A DNA stretch of 26,027 nt from Ruminococcaceae bacterium UBA2656 (GCA_002359465.1 DENA01000016.1:178310-204336), one strand, 5' to 3'; shown: positions 14,255 to 22,381, counted from the first letter of the stretch. Translations and numbers: made by a program. Notes: generated from the letters alone by a model not told the origin.

Positions 14255-15109
14255 ATGAACAAATTAAAAAGAATCGCAGCGATTCACGATATCTCCGGAT
14301 TCGGGAAATGCTCCCTTACGGTTGCGCTGCCCATCCTTTCCGCCGCCGGAATCGAGGTCTGCGCAATTCCGACCGCCGTGCTTTCGTCCCATACAGGCGA
14401 TCTGACCGGCTTTACTTACCGCGAGCTGACGGACGACATGCCCGGGTTCGCAAAGCAGTGGAAACAGCTTGACTTGCACTTTGAAGCGCTCTATAGTGGT
14501 TTTTTAGGGTCTTATGAGCAAATTTCCATTGTGTCGGAGATTTTCGACACCTTTAAAACGGAGGACACCTTCATCATGGTCGATCCCGTTATGGCGGACA
14601 ACGGCACGCTTTACCAGACCATTACCCCCCGGATGGCCGACTCAATGGCAAACCTGTGCAAAAAAGCGGATCTGATTGTGCCGAATTTTACGGAGGCGGC
14701 ATTTTTGCTGGGGGAAAAATACCACGAGGGCCCCTATACCCGGGATTATGTTGAAAATTTGCTGCGGCGCCTGAGCCGGCTCGGTCCGCGGCAGGTTGTC
14801 ATCACCGGGGTGTGGTTCAGCCCCGAACTGGTGGGCACGGCGGGATACTGCCGCGACACGGACCAGGTCAGCTACGCGTTTTCCCAAAAGATTAAGGGAA
14901 ATTATTACGGTACGGGAGATGTCTTTGCGAGCGCGCTTCTGGCCGGGATTCTAAATGGGATGAAGTTGGACATTGCCATGCAGCTCGCGGTCGATTTTAC
15001 CGCCGGGTGTATCCGGCGCACAAGGGAGGCCGGGACCGACGCCCGCTTCGGCGTAAACTTTGAGGCGGGCCTTTTAAAATTCATGCGTGAGCTGGGCATA
15101 ACAGAATAA
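14255..15109 (+). CDS. pyridoxamine/pyridoxal kinase-like (PfkB/ribokinase superfamily)
   Basis: The 284-residue protein begins IAAIHDISGFGKCSLTVALP, the substrate-binding opening of pyridoxal kinases. It continues with AIPTAVLSSHTG, FIMVDPVMADNG and IVPNFTEAAFLLG, and ends with the ATP/anion-hole motif GNYYGTGDVFASALLAG, in which the aspartate of GTGD is the catalytic base. It would phosphorylate vitamin B6 vitamers (or hydroxymethylpyrimidine, a close branch) to supply PLP. GAGGTGA lies five bases before the ATG, and a TATAAT is at 14196-14201 without a clear -35. It ends in its own terminator, so it is likely a single-gene unit. Confidence 0.85.
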   Translation: MNKLKRIAAIHDISGFGKCSLTVALPILSAAGIEVCAIPTAVLSSHTGDLTGFTYRELTDDMPGFAKQWKQLDLHFEALYSGFLGSYEQISIVSEIFDTFKTEDTFIMVDPVMADNGTLYQTITPRMADSMANLCKKADLIVPNFTEAAFLLGEKYHEGPYTRDYVENLLRRLSRLGPRQVVITGVWFSPELVGTAGYCRDTDQVSYAFSQKIKGNYYGTGDVFASALLAGILNGMKLDIAMQLAVDFTAGCIRRTREAGTDARFGVNFEAGLLKFMRELGITE

Positions 15110-15116
15110 CAGGCGG

Positions 15117-15150
15117 ACGGAGGGAACAGTGTTGTTCCCTCCGTTTACTT
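15117..15150 (+). terminator. intrinsic terminator of the kinase gene
   Basis: A perfect 12-bp inverted repeat, ACGGAGGGAACA / TGTTCCCTCCGT, has a four-base loop and is followed by TTACTTT. The tail overlaps the -35 of the next promoter. Confidence 0.75.
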
Positions 15151-15172
15151 TATGGATAAATCATTGTATAAT
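15144..15172 (+). promoter_or_regulatory. promoter of the FHA-SEDS/PBP operon
   Basis: TTTACT and TATAAT are separated by 17 bases. The -10 lies downstream of the ATG at 15152, so that ATG cannot be the start for this transcript. This supports the TTG at 15242. Confidence 0.6.
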
Positions 15173-15241
15173 AAAATTGTCAATACTATCTCTGCCGGAG
15201 GAAACCGGGTTTTCCCACGAGCAGCGGAAGGAGGCGTTTTT

Positions 15242-16921
15242 TTGGCACTGAACAACCCTGTTATTCAAAATATCACTGATTTGATCCTATATATTTTCAG
15301 AATCATCGTTCCGCTGGTATCCATTATTGTGATCAGCAAGTGTTTCACGTCTCTGAAACGCGGGCGCAGGCGGGAAGACCCCGTTGTGATTCTGGAAGAC
15401 ATGGTCACGCATGACGTGATCCCCGTGCTGTATTGGGAAAATTCCATGGGGCGCAGCAAAAGCTGTGACATCGTCCTGCACGATCCTACCGCGAGCCGGG
15501 ACCACGCGGTTCTGATGCGCAGGGAAAGCGGCTGGATTGTCACCGACACCGGCTCGAAAGCAGGCACCTTTGTCAACGGGACCAGAGTGAAAGACCGTAT
15601 GCAGATATTGCCCGGGGACAGCATTGCCATGGGCTCCACCGCGCTGATGCTCAAGCGGACAAGCGATGCCAAAAACAGTAAGCCGCCCAAACGCACCATA
15701 CGGCACGCGGCCTCGCCGGCCGGCCTTCTGACCGCGACAACCTTCGTACAGCTGCTCCTGTGTATTCAGGCATGCCTTGCGGGCGGCAAATTCAGTTACC
15801 TGCCCGCTGTGCCTTTCGGCGCGATCTTCGCAATGGAGTGGATGCTGTACCTGTATTCCATGAAAGGACTTGGCCACGTCAGCTTTGAACTGGAAACGAT
15901 CGCGTTTCTGCTGAGCGGGATAGGAATTCTCCTTATTTCGGGCACGGGTGTGGAAAACACCTATGTGCAGCTTGGCGCGCTCGCCGGAGGCATTATTCTG
16001 TTTTGCGTGATGCTCTGGTTCCTCAGCGATCTGGACAGGGTGATGCGCTGGCGTCTGGCAATCGGAATTTTTGCCATTCTGCTTTTCGTCGCCAACCTGC
16101 TGCTCGCCCGCGAACACAACGGCGCGCGCAACTGGATCAGCCTGGGTCCCGTCAGCGTACAACCCTCTGAATTTATTAAAATCGCGTTTGTATTTGTCGG
16201 CGCATCCACGCTGGACAGGCTGCAGACAGCGAAAAACCTGACAGGCTTTATCGGATTTTCGGCTGTGTGCATGGGCGCGCTGTTTTTGATGCGTGACTTC
16301 GGCACCGCCTGTATCTTTTTTATCACCTTTTTAATTATTGCTTTCATGCGCTCCGGCAGCGTGCGCACCATCGCGCTGATCTGCGCGGTGGCGGCGTTCG
16401 GCGCCTTCCTTATTTTAAAATTCAAGCCCTACGTCGCGCAGCGTTTTGCGGCATGGCGCCATGTCTGGGAGCATGTGAACGAATCCGGCGGATACCAGCA
16501 GACCCGTGTATTAAGCTATTCCGCAAGCGGCGGTCTGTTCGGGCTCGGTCTGGGGGACGGGTGGCTGAAAAAGGTTTTCGCCTCCACTCAGGATCTGGTG
16601 TTCGGCATGATCTGTGAAGAGCTCGGAATCCTTCTGGCGGTTGTCATCGTGCTGACCCTCGCGCTATTGATGGTCTACGCCCGTTCGGACGCCACACGCA
16701 CCCGTTCCACCTTCTACTCCATATCCGCCTGCGCCGCAGGCGGCATGCTGCTGTTCCAGACCTGCCTGAATGTCTTCGGCGCGACGGATGTACTTCCCAT
16801 GACAGGCGTCACGCTGCCCTTTATCAGCATGGGCGGCTCCAGCATGGTCGCCGTCTGGGGACTGCTCGCCTTTATCAAAGCCAGCGATGAGCGCACTTAC
16901 GCGGCAAGGAGGAAAAGCTGA
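15242..16921 (+). CDS. FHA domain - SEDS (FtsW/RodA/SpoVE) fusion, peptidoglycan polymerase
   Basis: The start is TTG 15242, with AAGGAGG seven bases upstream; 559 residues. A first membrane segment (about 12-32) leads into an FHA domain (about 55-140) with conserved G70-R71, S85-x-x-H88 and N112-G113 (MGRSKSCDIVL, SRDHAVL, GTFVNGTRV). FHA domains bind phosphothreonine. Then follows a SEDS domain of about ten membrane helices with ARNWISLGPVSVQPSEFIKI, the catalytic-type aspartate in LMRDFGTAC, and the C-terminal PMTGVTLPFISMGGSS. SEDS proteins polymerise lipid II with a class B PBP, which is encoded next with a one-base overlap (TGATG). The fusion suggests control by a Ser/Thr kinase such as PrkC. 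Confidence 0.9.
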   Translation: MALNNPVIQNITDLILYIFRIIVPLVSIIVISKCFTSLKRGRRREDPVVILEDMVTHDVIPVLYWENSMGRSKSCDIVLHDPTASRDHAVLMRRESGWIVTDTGSKAGTFVNGTRVKDRMQILPGDSIAMGSTALMLKRTSDAKNSKPPKRTIRHAASPAGLLTATTFVQLLLCIQACLAGGKFSYLPAVPFGAIFAMEWMLYLYSMKGLGHVSFELETIAFLLSGIGILLISGTGVENTYVQLGALAGGIILFCVMLWFLSDLDRVMRWRLAIGIFAILLFVANLLLAREHNGARNWISLGPVSVQPSEFIKIAFVFVGASTLDRLQTAKNLTGFIGFSAVCMGALFLMRDFGTACIFFITFLIIAFMRSGSVRTIALICAVAAFGAFLILKFKPYVAQRFAAWRHVWEHVNESGGYQQTRVLSYSASGGLFGLGLGDGWLKKVFASTQDLVFGMICEELGILLAVVIVLTLALLMVYARSDATRTRSTFYSISACAAGGMLLFQTCLNVFGATDVLPMTGVTLPFISMGGSSMVAVWGLLAFIKASDERTYAARRKS

Positions 16922-18306
16922 TGAAAACGACGGGCGCACGGTCTCTTATCCTTTATATACTGGGGCTGAGTTTTCTTTTCGGCCTGGGCGTGTTTTTATA
17001 CGGAATCGCCACCGAAGGCGGCAGTTGGGCTATGCAGCCGTTCAATAAGCACCTGACAAGCGGAAGCCAGCTTTCCGGCAGCGGAAAAATCCTTGACCGC
17101 AATAACGTGGTTCTTGCCAAAAGCGAAAACGGCAAGCGGGTCTACAACAGCGACGAAACCGTACGCCGCGCGATGCTCCACACCGTCGGCGACAGCCAGG
17201 GCTACATTTCAACAGGCATCCAGTACAATTACCGCTCCGAGCTTTCAGGATATAATATCGTCACCGGGCTGGCTTCTCCCACCGGAAAAAGCGGGGGCAG
17301 CGACATTAAACTGACGCTCGACAGCTCGCTTTGCAAGCTTGCGCTTCAAAAGCTCGGCAGCAGCAGCGGCGCGGTCGCCATTTACAATTATAAAACCGGA
17401 GAAATGCTCTGCTCCGTCAGCTCGCCGAATTTTGACCCCTCCAATCCCCCGAAGGATCTGGACACGGATAAAACGGGGAAGTACAACGGCGTCTACCTTG
17501 ACCGTGTTCTTTCCTCCTCCTACACTCCCGGCTCTATTTTCAAGCTGGTTACTTCGGTCGCGGCGATAGAGAACATTTCTGATCTGGACAGCCGCACGTG
17601 GGACTGCAAAGGCAGCATCACCATCAACGGGAATAAAATCACCGATGTCGCTTCCTACGGCACCCTGAGCTTTAAAAACGCGCTGGCGAAGTCCTCCAAT
17701 GTGGCGTTCGCGCAGATTGCAATCGAGCTTGGCGCGGATAAAATGACCGCCGCCGCAAATTCACTCGGCTTCAACCGCAGCTTTGACCTTGACGGGATCA
17801 CGACCAGCAAGAGCGTATACAAGGTGGACGGCGCGCAGCCAAATGAACTGGGCTGGTCCGGTGTCGGGCAGTACACCGACCTTACCAATCCTTTCCATAT
17901 GATGCTGATGGAGGGCGCAATCGCAAATGACGGCGTGCCTGTCAAGCCCTATCTTATCAGCAGCATTACCACCCCATTCGGGCTGACCACACAGAGCGGG
18001 CACACAAACACGGGAGACCGGCTGTTAAAAGCCTCCACCGCTCAGAAGCTAAAGCAGTACATGCGCTACAATGTTTCCAGCTATTACGGCGACGGCCTGT
18101 TCCCCAACCTTGCCGTCTGTGCCAAAACCGGCACGGCGGAAGTGGGCGGCGGGAAAAAGCCCAACGGCTGGATGGTTGGTTTCTCCGCCAACGAAAACAC
18201 GCCGCTGGCCTTTGCGGTCGTTGTGGAAAATACAAAAAGCGGCATCAGTTCGGCCGGCCAAATCGCCTCCGCCCTGATGACCGCCGCAGCCAAAACATTA
18301 AAATGA
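16921..18306 (+). CDS. class B penicillin-binding protein (peptidoglycan transpeptidase)
   Basis: The 461-residue protein is translationally coupled to the SEDS gene, with AGGAGG eight bases before its ATG. It has one N-terminal membrane anchor (about 8-30), a short pedestal region (SGSQLSGSGKILDRN to ISTGIQY) and a transpeptidase domain. The three catalytic motifs are present: S205-x-x-K208 in YTPGSIFKL, S258-S-N260 in LAKSSNVAF, and K402-T-G404 in CAKTGTAEVGG. It is shorter than PBP2 or FtsI proteins with large pedestal domains and is closest in layout to the PbpA type that sits beside rodA in actinobacterial FHA/RodA/PbpA clusters. It cross-links the glycan made by its SEDS partner and is a target of beta-lactams. 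Confidence 0.9.
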   Translation: MKTTGARSLILYILGLSFLFGLGVFLYGIATEGGSWAMQPFNKHLTSGSQLSGSGKILDRNNVVLAKSENGKRVYNSDETVRRAMLHTVGDSQGYISTGIQYNYRSELSGYNIVTGLASPTGKSGGSDIKLTLDSSLCKLALQKLGSSSGAVAIYNYKTGEMLCSVSSPNFDPSNPPKDLDTDKTGKYNGVYLDRVLSSSYTPGSIFKLVTSVAAIENISDLDSRTWDCKGSITINGNKITDVASYGTLSFKNALAKSSNVAFAQIAIELGADKMTAAANSLGFNRSFDLDGITTSKSVYKVDGAQPNELGWSGVGQYTDLTNPFHMMLMEGAIANDGVPVKPYLISSITTPFGLTTQSGHTNTGDRLLKASTAQKLKQYMRYNVSSYYGDGLFPNLAVCAKTGTAEVGGGKKPNGWMVGFSANENTPLAFAVVVENTKSGISSAGQIASALMTAAAKTLK

Positions 18307-18310
18307 GCGA

Positions 18311-18340
18311 AAAAAATGGCCTCTTAAAGGCCATTTTTTT
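18311..18340. terminator. bidirectional terminator between converging operons
   Basis: The arms AAAAAATGGCCT and AGGCCATTTTTTT with a short loop give T7 on the plus strand and T6 on the minus strand. It ends the PBP operon and overlaps the stop of the minus-strand FUSC-type gene. Confidence 0.85.
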
Positions 18341-19169
18341 ATTTTGCATTCTCCGTCCCGGGAAGCGTGTGCTCGTAAAGCTCTTGCATTCTGTCCATAT
18401 GGTAATGATAAACAACGGCAATCTCGCTTCCGGATTCCGCGGGGCCGTCGGTCAGTTCCATTACCTCCAGCGCCTTGAGCTCGTCCAGAATCATCTTATA
18501 AGTGGATATTTTGCAGGATATGCCGAACACCTCATCATCGTTCCAGCGAAGAAATTTTGCCTGTGCAATGTACATGTTGACATTGTAGCTCAGCTTCTGA
18601 ATCGCGGTTTCCACCGCAAACGTGTCAATCTGCTGAAACAGGGCGGCGCTTTCCATGGCCTGTTCCACCTGGCCGCACAGATACGTAAAGGATTTTTTAA
18701 TTTCATCGGCATAATTGGGCGGCATAATCACTAAATTTACCAATATGGCAATGACAATGCCGATGATACTGTTGATGATGCAGGTAAAAGCGGTGCCGAT
18801 CTGAAACATCATGGCGGCGAAGACAAAGCAGGAAAGCGTGGCGGCGCCGTAAAGCCGGAATAAATGGCAAAGATACAGCGTGATGATAATGCCTACGCCG
18901 CAAAGCCCGGCATTTCCCGGCGAAACCATGACAAGGCCGTAGCCGACCGCCGCGCCGATCAACACGCCGACCAGTTTATTTTTTCCCATTTTAATGGAGG
19001 CGTCTATGGATTTTCCCATTGTCACAACGGCGGCAATCACCGCGAAAAACGGCTCATCCAGCTTTAAAAAAGACACGACCACAATGCACATGGTGACGGC
19101 AATGCCGGTTTTCACCACGCGGAAACCAAGCCGGTGCTCGGTTTTAAGAAGGTTTAAAATCCACTTCAT
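18339..19169 (-). CDS. FUSC/aromatic acid exporter family membrane protein
   Basis: The 276-residue protein has about five or six hydrophobic segments in its first 155 residues (GIAVTMCIVVVSFL, FFAVIAAVVTMGKSIDASI, VGVLIGAAVGYGLVMV, IIITLYLCHLF, IIGIVIAILVNLVIMPP). A helical cytoplasmic half follows (EIKKSFTYLCGQVEQAMES). The layout and the phrase KMGKNKLVGVLIGAAVGY fit the ArAE_1/FUSC families, which are linked to export of aromatic acids or of unknown solutes. The ribosome binding site GAGGTGAT lies in the last codons of the HAD gene upstream, so the two are coupled. Substrate not known. Confidence 0.8.
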   Translation of the reverse strand: MKWILNLLKTEHRLGFRVVKTGIAVTMCIVVVSFLKLDEPFFAVIAAVVTMGKSIDASIKMGKNKLVGVLIGAAVGYGLVMVSPGNAGLCGVGIIITLYLCHLFRLYGAATLSCFVFAAMMFQIGTAFTCIINSIIGIVIAILVNLVIMPPNYADEIKKSFTYLCGQVEQAMESAALFQQIDTFAVETAIQKLSYNVNMYIAQAKFLRWNDDEVFGISCKISTYKMILDELKALEVMELTDGPAESGSEIAVVYHYHMDRMQELYEHTLPGTENAK

Positions 19170-19172
19170 GAA

Positions 19173-19847
19173 TCACCTCATGCCGCAGGCGACAATCTCA
19201 TAAATTTGTTCCGGCCTTTCGACGATATATTTCGCGTGATTTTCCCGCAATTCACTCTCGGCGCGAAAGCCCCACAGCACACCGGCCGTATCCATCCCCG
19301 CAGCCGCGCCGGTTTTCATATCCGTGTTTGTGTCACCGATGTAAAGGATGTCTTCGGGGCTGATATGGAGCTCTTCCGCAATCAGAAGCGCCCCTTCCGG
19401 AGACGGCTTGCGCGCAACCTGTTCCCTTTGCCCGTAGCACAGGTCGAAGGTTCCCGCCTCAAACAGCGCGCCAATAATCGCGGTGGTGCAGTTATGCGGT
19501 TTATTGGACAGCACTGCCATTCGTATTCCGTCTTTCTTCAGCTTTGCCAGCGTTTCGTGCATACCGTTGTAATTGGTGACAAGATGCGTCGGATCGCTTT
19601 CATATAGATGGTCGTAAATCTTTCTCATCCTGTGAATGTCGTCTTCCGTGTACCTCTGCGCGCCGCACACGGTATCCAGCATGGCGTGCATCAGCCTGTC
19701 CGTCCCGTTGCCAACAAGATATTTGTATTTTTCCACCTCAATCGAATCATATCCGCACTGCTTCATGGCGGCATTTGCGAAATTGGCAATAGAAGCGAGC
19801 GTATTCGCCAGCGTTCCGTCCAAGTCAAAAATACATGCCTTATACAA
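19173..19847 (-). CDS. HAD-family phosphatase, phosphoglycolate phosphatase-like
   Basis: The start is a TTG at 19847 (MYKACIFDLDGTLANTL), because AGGGTGATT precedes it and the longer frame runs through the promoter. The 224-residue protein carries the four HAD motifs: DLDGT with two aspartates (8, 10), LSNKPH, the lysine of ARKPSPEG, and GDTNTDMKTG. A helical cap lies between motifs 1 and 2, as in Gph and PgmB-type enzymes (C1 cap). It hydrolyses a small phosphoester, perhaps phosphoglycolate. It is the first gene of an operon with the FUSC-type membrane protein; the link between the two is unclear. Confidence 0.85.
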   Translation of the reverse strand: MYKACIFDLDGTLANTLASIANFANAAMKQCGYDSIEVEKYKYLVGNGTDRLMHAMLDTVCGAQRYTEDDIHRMRKIYDHLYESDPTHLVTNYNGMHETLAKLKKDGIRMAVLSNKPHNCTTAIIGALFEAGTFDLCYGQREQVARKPSPEGALLIAEELHISPEDILYIGDTNTDMKTGAAAGMDTAGVLWGFRAESELRENHAKYIVERPEQIYEIVACGMR

Positions 19848-19886
19848 ACAATCACCCTGCAATTCAAAATAACAAATGTATTTATA

Positions 19887-19915
19887 ATAATAAACATTTT
19901 TGTAACGATTTGCAA
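19887..19915 (-). promoter_or_regulatory. promoter of the HAD/FUSC operon
   Basis: On the minus strand, TTGCAA and TATTAT are separated by 17 bases. The -10 is about 40 bases before the TTG start. Confidence 0.65.
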
Positions 19916-19967
19916 GTGTTTTGTCAGACAGGCGTCCTCCTGTGCCTGGAATATCCCAAATAAGAAT

Positions 19968-20003
19968 AAAAAAGGCGCCGGAGTTGTCACTCCGGCTCCG
20001 CCT
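19968..20003 (-). terminator. intrinsic terminator of the Usp-like gene
   Basis: On the minus strand, the stem AGGCGGAGCCGGAG / CTCCGGCGCCT (one bulge) is followed by T6. It lies directly after the stop at 20009. Confidence 0.8.
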
Positions 20004-20008
20004 ATGTA

Positions 20009-20446
20009 TTAATTTTGAACTGCCAGTTTTACAGTCTGCTGTTTTTTGCCTGATGGACAAATATTATAAATCGTTCCTTCTTTTGCCACCATGGAAATCG
20101 GAATTTTGGGCAAAAGCTTATGAATCATTTCCACAAATCCGTTAACCGGTGCTTCTGCCATTCCCGTGACAATATGGACCGCACCGATTTGCTTTACAAA
20201 CCCCACAGCGATTAATGCCGCCTCATCGTTAAAGAAAACGGTCATTTCCGCCTGCGCGTCACGTGCTGTTTGACGCAGATACTCGAGCTCTTCACAGCTG
20301 GTTTCAAATCCTGCAGAGGTTGGCTGCACGCATAGTACCTGTAAAGAAGTGGAACTCTCTTCCGCAATCTTCTTACCGGCCCGAATCAGTCTGTCACAGT
20401 CGCGCTGACCCGTAACGCAAACCAGGGTTGTATTCCTGTTTTTCAA
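20009..20446 (-). CDS. universal-stress-protein-like (KdpD Usp-type) protein
   Basis: The start is a TTG at 20446 with GGGAGG seven to eight bases upstream, giving 145 residues (MKNRNTTLVCVTGQRDCDRLI). An ATG at 20470 is possible but has no good ribosome binding site. The opening strand, followed by DRLIRAGKKIAEESSTSLQVLCVQP, is the alpha/beta pattern of the Usp domain seen in KdpD. The central part has EYLRQTARDAQAEMTVFFND and VGFVKQIGAVHIVTGM. The Usp ATP-binding loop G-x2-G-x9-G is not evident. Its role may be stress-related nucleotide binding; the reaction is unknown. It is a single-gene unit ended by a strong terminator. Confidence 0.65.
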   Translation of the reverse strand: MKNRNTTLVCVTGQRDCDRLIRAGKKIAEESSTSLQVLCVQPTSAGFETSCEELEYLRQTARDAQAEMTVFFNDEAALIAVGFVKQIGAVHIVTGMAEAPVNGFVEMIHKLLPKIPISMVAKEGTIYNICPSGKKQQTVKLAVQN

Positions 20447-20643
20447 TACTGTGCCTCCCTTCCGAATCATGTATTTTCCAACCATGATTAGTATAATTTG
20501 ATTTGATGTCCGTTATGGTAACAGAAAGTGTATAAATCATTAACAAAGTGTTAAATAAAAATTCGACATTTTTTGTAAGATCTATTACTTTTGAGTAAAT
20601 TATAGCATAAAATGCCGGATTATTCAAATAACAAAGTTGACAC

Positions 20644-20681
20644 AAAAAAGGCCGCAGAATTCATTGATTCTGCAGCCTTTC
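20644..20681 (-). terminator. intrinsic terminator of the M23 gene
   Basis: On the minus strand, AAAGGCTGCAGAAT / ATTCTGCGGCCTTT is followed by T6. It lies after the stop at 20715. Confidence 0.8.
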
Positions 20682-20714
20682 ATCGCCCCTAAGCGTATAA
20701 GTGCCGGGGGCATG

Positions 20715-21452
20715 TTATTTAATAACAGAAAGCGGATCGACGTATTTTCCGCCCTTTTTCATTGATAAATGCAGATGGGAAGCGTCCACGCTTTCACAGG
20801 GAACAGTAGCGACCGCGCCAATCTGCTGGCTTTGTTTGACTGTCGCTCCTTTTTTGACGGTTACCGCATTTAGTCCGCAGTAATAGGTTTCATATTCCCC
20901 ATGCAGGATGACCACCGTTGTACCGTAAAGGTCATCCGTATAGACGTTTTTAACCGTCCCATCGGCGACCGCTTTGACAACAGCACCCGCTTTTGCGCTG
21001 AAATCAGTGCCGTTATGCACACGCCAGTCCTTCATGGTATTGGAATAAATTGGATTTTCCCCGCTGAATTTCTGCGTGACGGTTTTGTCGACCGGGCTTG
21101 TAAAGGTCAGGACGCTGGCTGCGGTTTGTTTAGCCGGAACGGCTGACGACGGCGCCGCGGACGGTGCCTGGGAAGGCGCTGGCTCTTCTTTTTCAGACTC
21201 CGCTTCAGAAGGCGCTGCCGCAGAAGAAGCCGCTTCGCTTGCAACTACCTTTATTCCGCTGACCGTTTCATTCGTATGCTGCGCCTGCGCGCTGCTTGTC
21301 GCCCCCTCGTCGGGAGAAGCATAATTGACCACGCTGTCATAGGTTGTCCAGGCTGCAACACCAACCGCAATTAAGCACACGCCGAGTGCAATATAAAATC
21401 CCTTGGAGTTATTCTTTTTTGATTTGTTGTTTAACAGATGTAAATTACTCAT
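20715..21452 (-). CDS. membrane-anchored M23-family protein, SpoIIQ-like
   Basis: The ATG at 21452 has GGAGG at eight bases; the longer frame upstream runs through a terminator. Of 245 residues, 1-17 are cytoplasmic, 18-36 a membrane helix (GFYIALGVCLIAVGVAAW), about 50-115 a Ser/Ala/Glu/Pro-rich linker, and 118-245 an M23 (LytM) domain. Zinc ligands are H146 and D150 (HNGTD) and H228 (HLHLS, 226-230). The canonical Y-x-H-L, whose histidine helps catalysis, here reads YYCGL, with glycine in that place. The arrangement NPIYSNTMKDWRVHNGTD is very like clostridial SpoIIQ, which forms the SpoIIQ-SpoIIIAH channel during engulfment. The name is not certain because other M23 proteins share this plan. 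Confidence 0.75.
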   Translation of the reverse strand: MSNLHLLNNKSKKNNSKGFYIALGVCLIAVGVAAWTTYDSVVNYASPDEGATSSAQAQHTNETVSGIKVVASEAASSAAAPSEAESEKEEPAPSQAPSAAPSSAVPAKQTAASVLTFTSPVDKTVTQKFSGENPIYSNTMKDWRVHNGTDFSAKAGAVVKAVADGTVKNVYTDDLYGTTVVILHGEYETYYCGLNAVTVKKGATVKQSQQIGAVATVPCESVDASHLHLSMKKGGKYVDPLSVIK

Positions 21453-21532
21453 TCGTGCCACCTCCGAACATATTTTGACCATAAATCGGACGTTATATTC
21501 GGCGGTTACAATTTTTATAAGAAATAAAAAAG

Positions 21533-21567
21533 AAAAAAGACCTAATCCAACGTGATTAGGTCCTTTT
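21533..21567. terminator. bidirectional hairpin terminator in the M23-lexA gap
   Basis: A perfect 9-bp stem GACCTAATC / GATTAGGTC is flanked by A6 and T5, so it works on either strand. It lies between divergent genes, where no terminator is expected, and implies a short transcript in this gap. Confidence 0.7.
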
Positions 21568-21713
21568 TCATTAGCTTGAGGGGTATATTGAGGAGGGTAG
21601 AACATGTATCAAGTAATGGTGCGGCTCCATATCCTTGATTACGTCTCTATTATATCGCATGGTGGAAATCAGTTGTTACATAGCTATGAATATCTTATGA
21701 ATTTTTAATTTCC

Positions 21714-21752
21714 CAAACATTTGTTTGATTTTTACAAAAAATATGTTATAAT
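21714..21752 (+). promoter_or_regulatory. lexA promoter with possible SOS box
   Basis: CAAACATTTGTTTG (21714-21727) is a perfect palindrome close to the gram-positive SOS box CGAAC-N4-GTTYC. It overlaps the -35 (TTGATT, 21725-21730) of a promoter whose -10 is TATAAT at 21747-21752. A LexA site here would give autorepression. Confidence 0.55.
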
Positions 21753-21788
21753 ATTGATAAAAGGAGAATGCATGGGAGGGCTGCGGAG

Positions 21789-22370
21789 ATGTTAACCAAA
21801 AGCCAGCAAAAAGTATATGACTATTTAAAAAGCCGGGCCGAAAACGGGCTGCCGCCGACTGTGCGTGAAATCTGCATCGCAACCGGGCTGAAATCGACCT
21901 CCAGCGTACACGCGCACCTGAAAACACTGGAGCGTGCAGGATATATCAGCCGCGACGCGGGTTTGAACCGCGCAATCCACCTTGCGGGCGAGCAAAGCAC
22001 CATACAGGTTCCCATTGTGGGTAAAGTCGCTGCCGGCCAGCCGATTCTGGCTGTGGAAGAGGTGGAAGGCTATGTGCCTTTCTCGCCTGTACGCCACAGC
22101 GACGAAGAATATTTTGCGCTGAACGTGCGCGGGGAAAGCATGAAGGACGCCGGTATATTAAACGGCGACATCGTGGTGGCAGTGAAAACGCCCACCGCGC
22201 TCGACGGAGAGATTGTCGTTGCTCTGATTGAAGACGAGGCGACAGTAAAACGCCTGTTCCGTGAGAAGGACAGGATTCGCCTTCAGCCGGAAAATCCGGA
22301 CTACCATCCGATTTATACGAAGGACGTCTTGATCTTGGGCAAAGTGGTGGCCGTCTTCCGTTATTATTGA
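21789..22370 (+). CDS. lexA: SOS repressor LexA
   Basis: The 193-residue protein is set to start at ATG 21789, because GGGAGGG lies eight bases before it; the ATG at 21768 touches the upstream AAGGAG. An N-terminal winged HTH (residues about 25-60: TVREICIATGLKSTSSVHAHLKTLE) is joined to a S24 self-cleavage domain. The cleavage site is A82-G83 (VGKVAAGQP), the nucleophile S117 (RGESMKD) and the lysine K154 (ATVKRLF). LexA represses DNA-damage genes until RecA filaments trigger its self-cleavage. It is divergent from the M23 gene. An 8-codon frame (21772-21795) with its own AAGGAG overlaps its start. Confidence 0.95.
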   Translation: MLTKSQQKVYDYLKSRAENGLPPTVREICIATGLKSTSSVHAHLKTLERAGYISRDAGLNRAIHLAGEQSTIQVPIVGKVAAGQPILAVEEVEGYVPFSPVRHSDEEYFALNVRGESMKDAGILNGDIVVAVKTPTALDGEIVVALIEDEATVKRLFREKDRIRLQPENPDYHPIYTKDVLILGKVVAVFRYY

Positions 22371-22381
22371 GCAAAGCACAA

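Noticed and set aside
15152..15241. ATG 15152 as start of the FHA-SEDS protein
   Set aside because: It lacks an SD and lies upstream of the promoter -10; TTG 15242 has AAGGAGG at seven bases.
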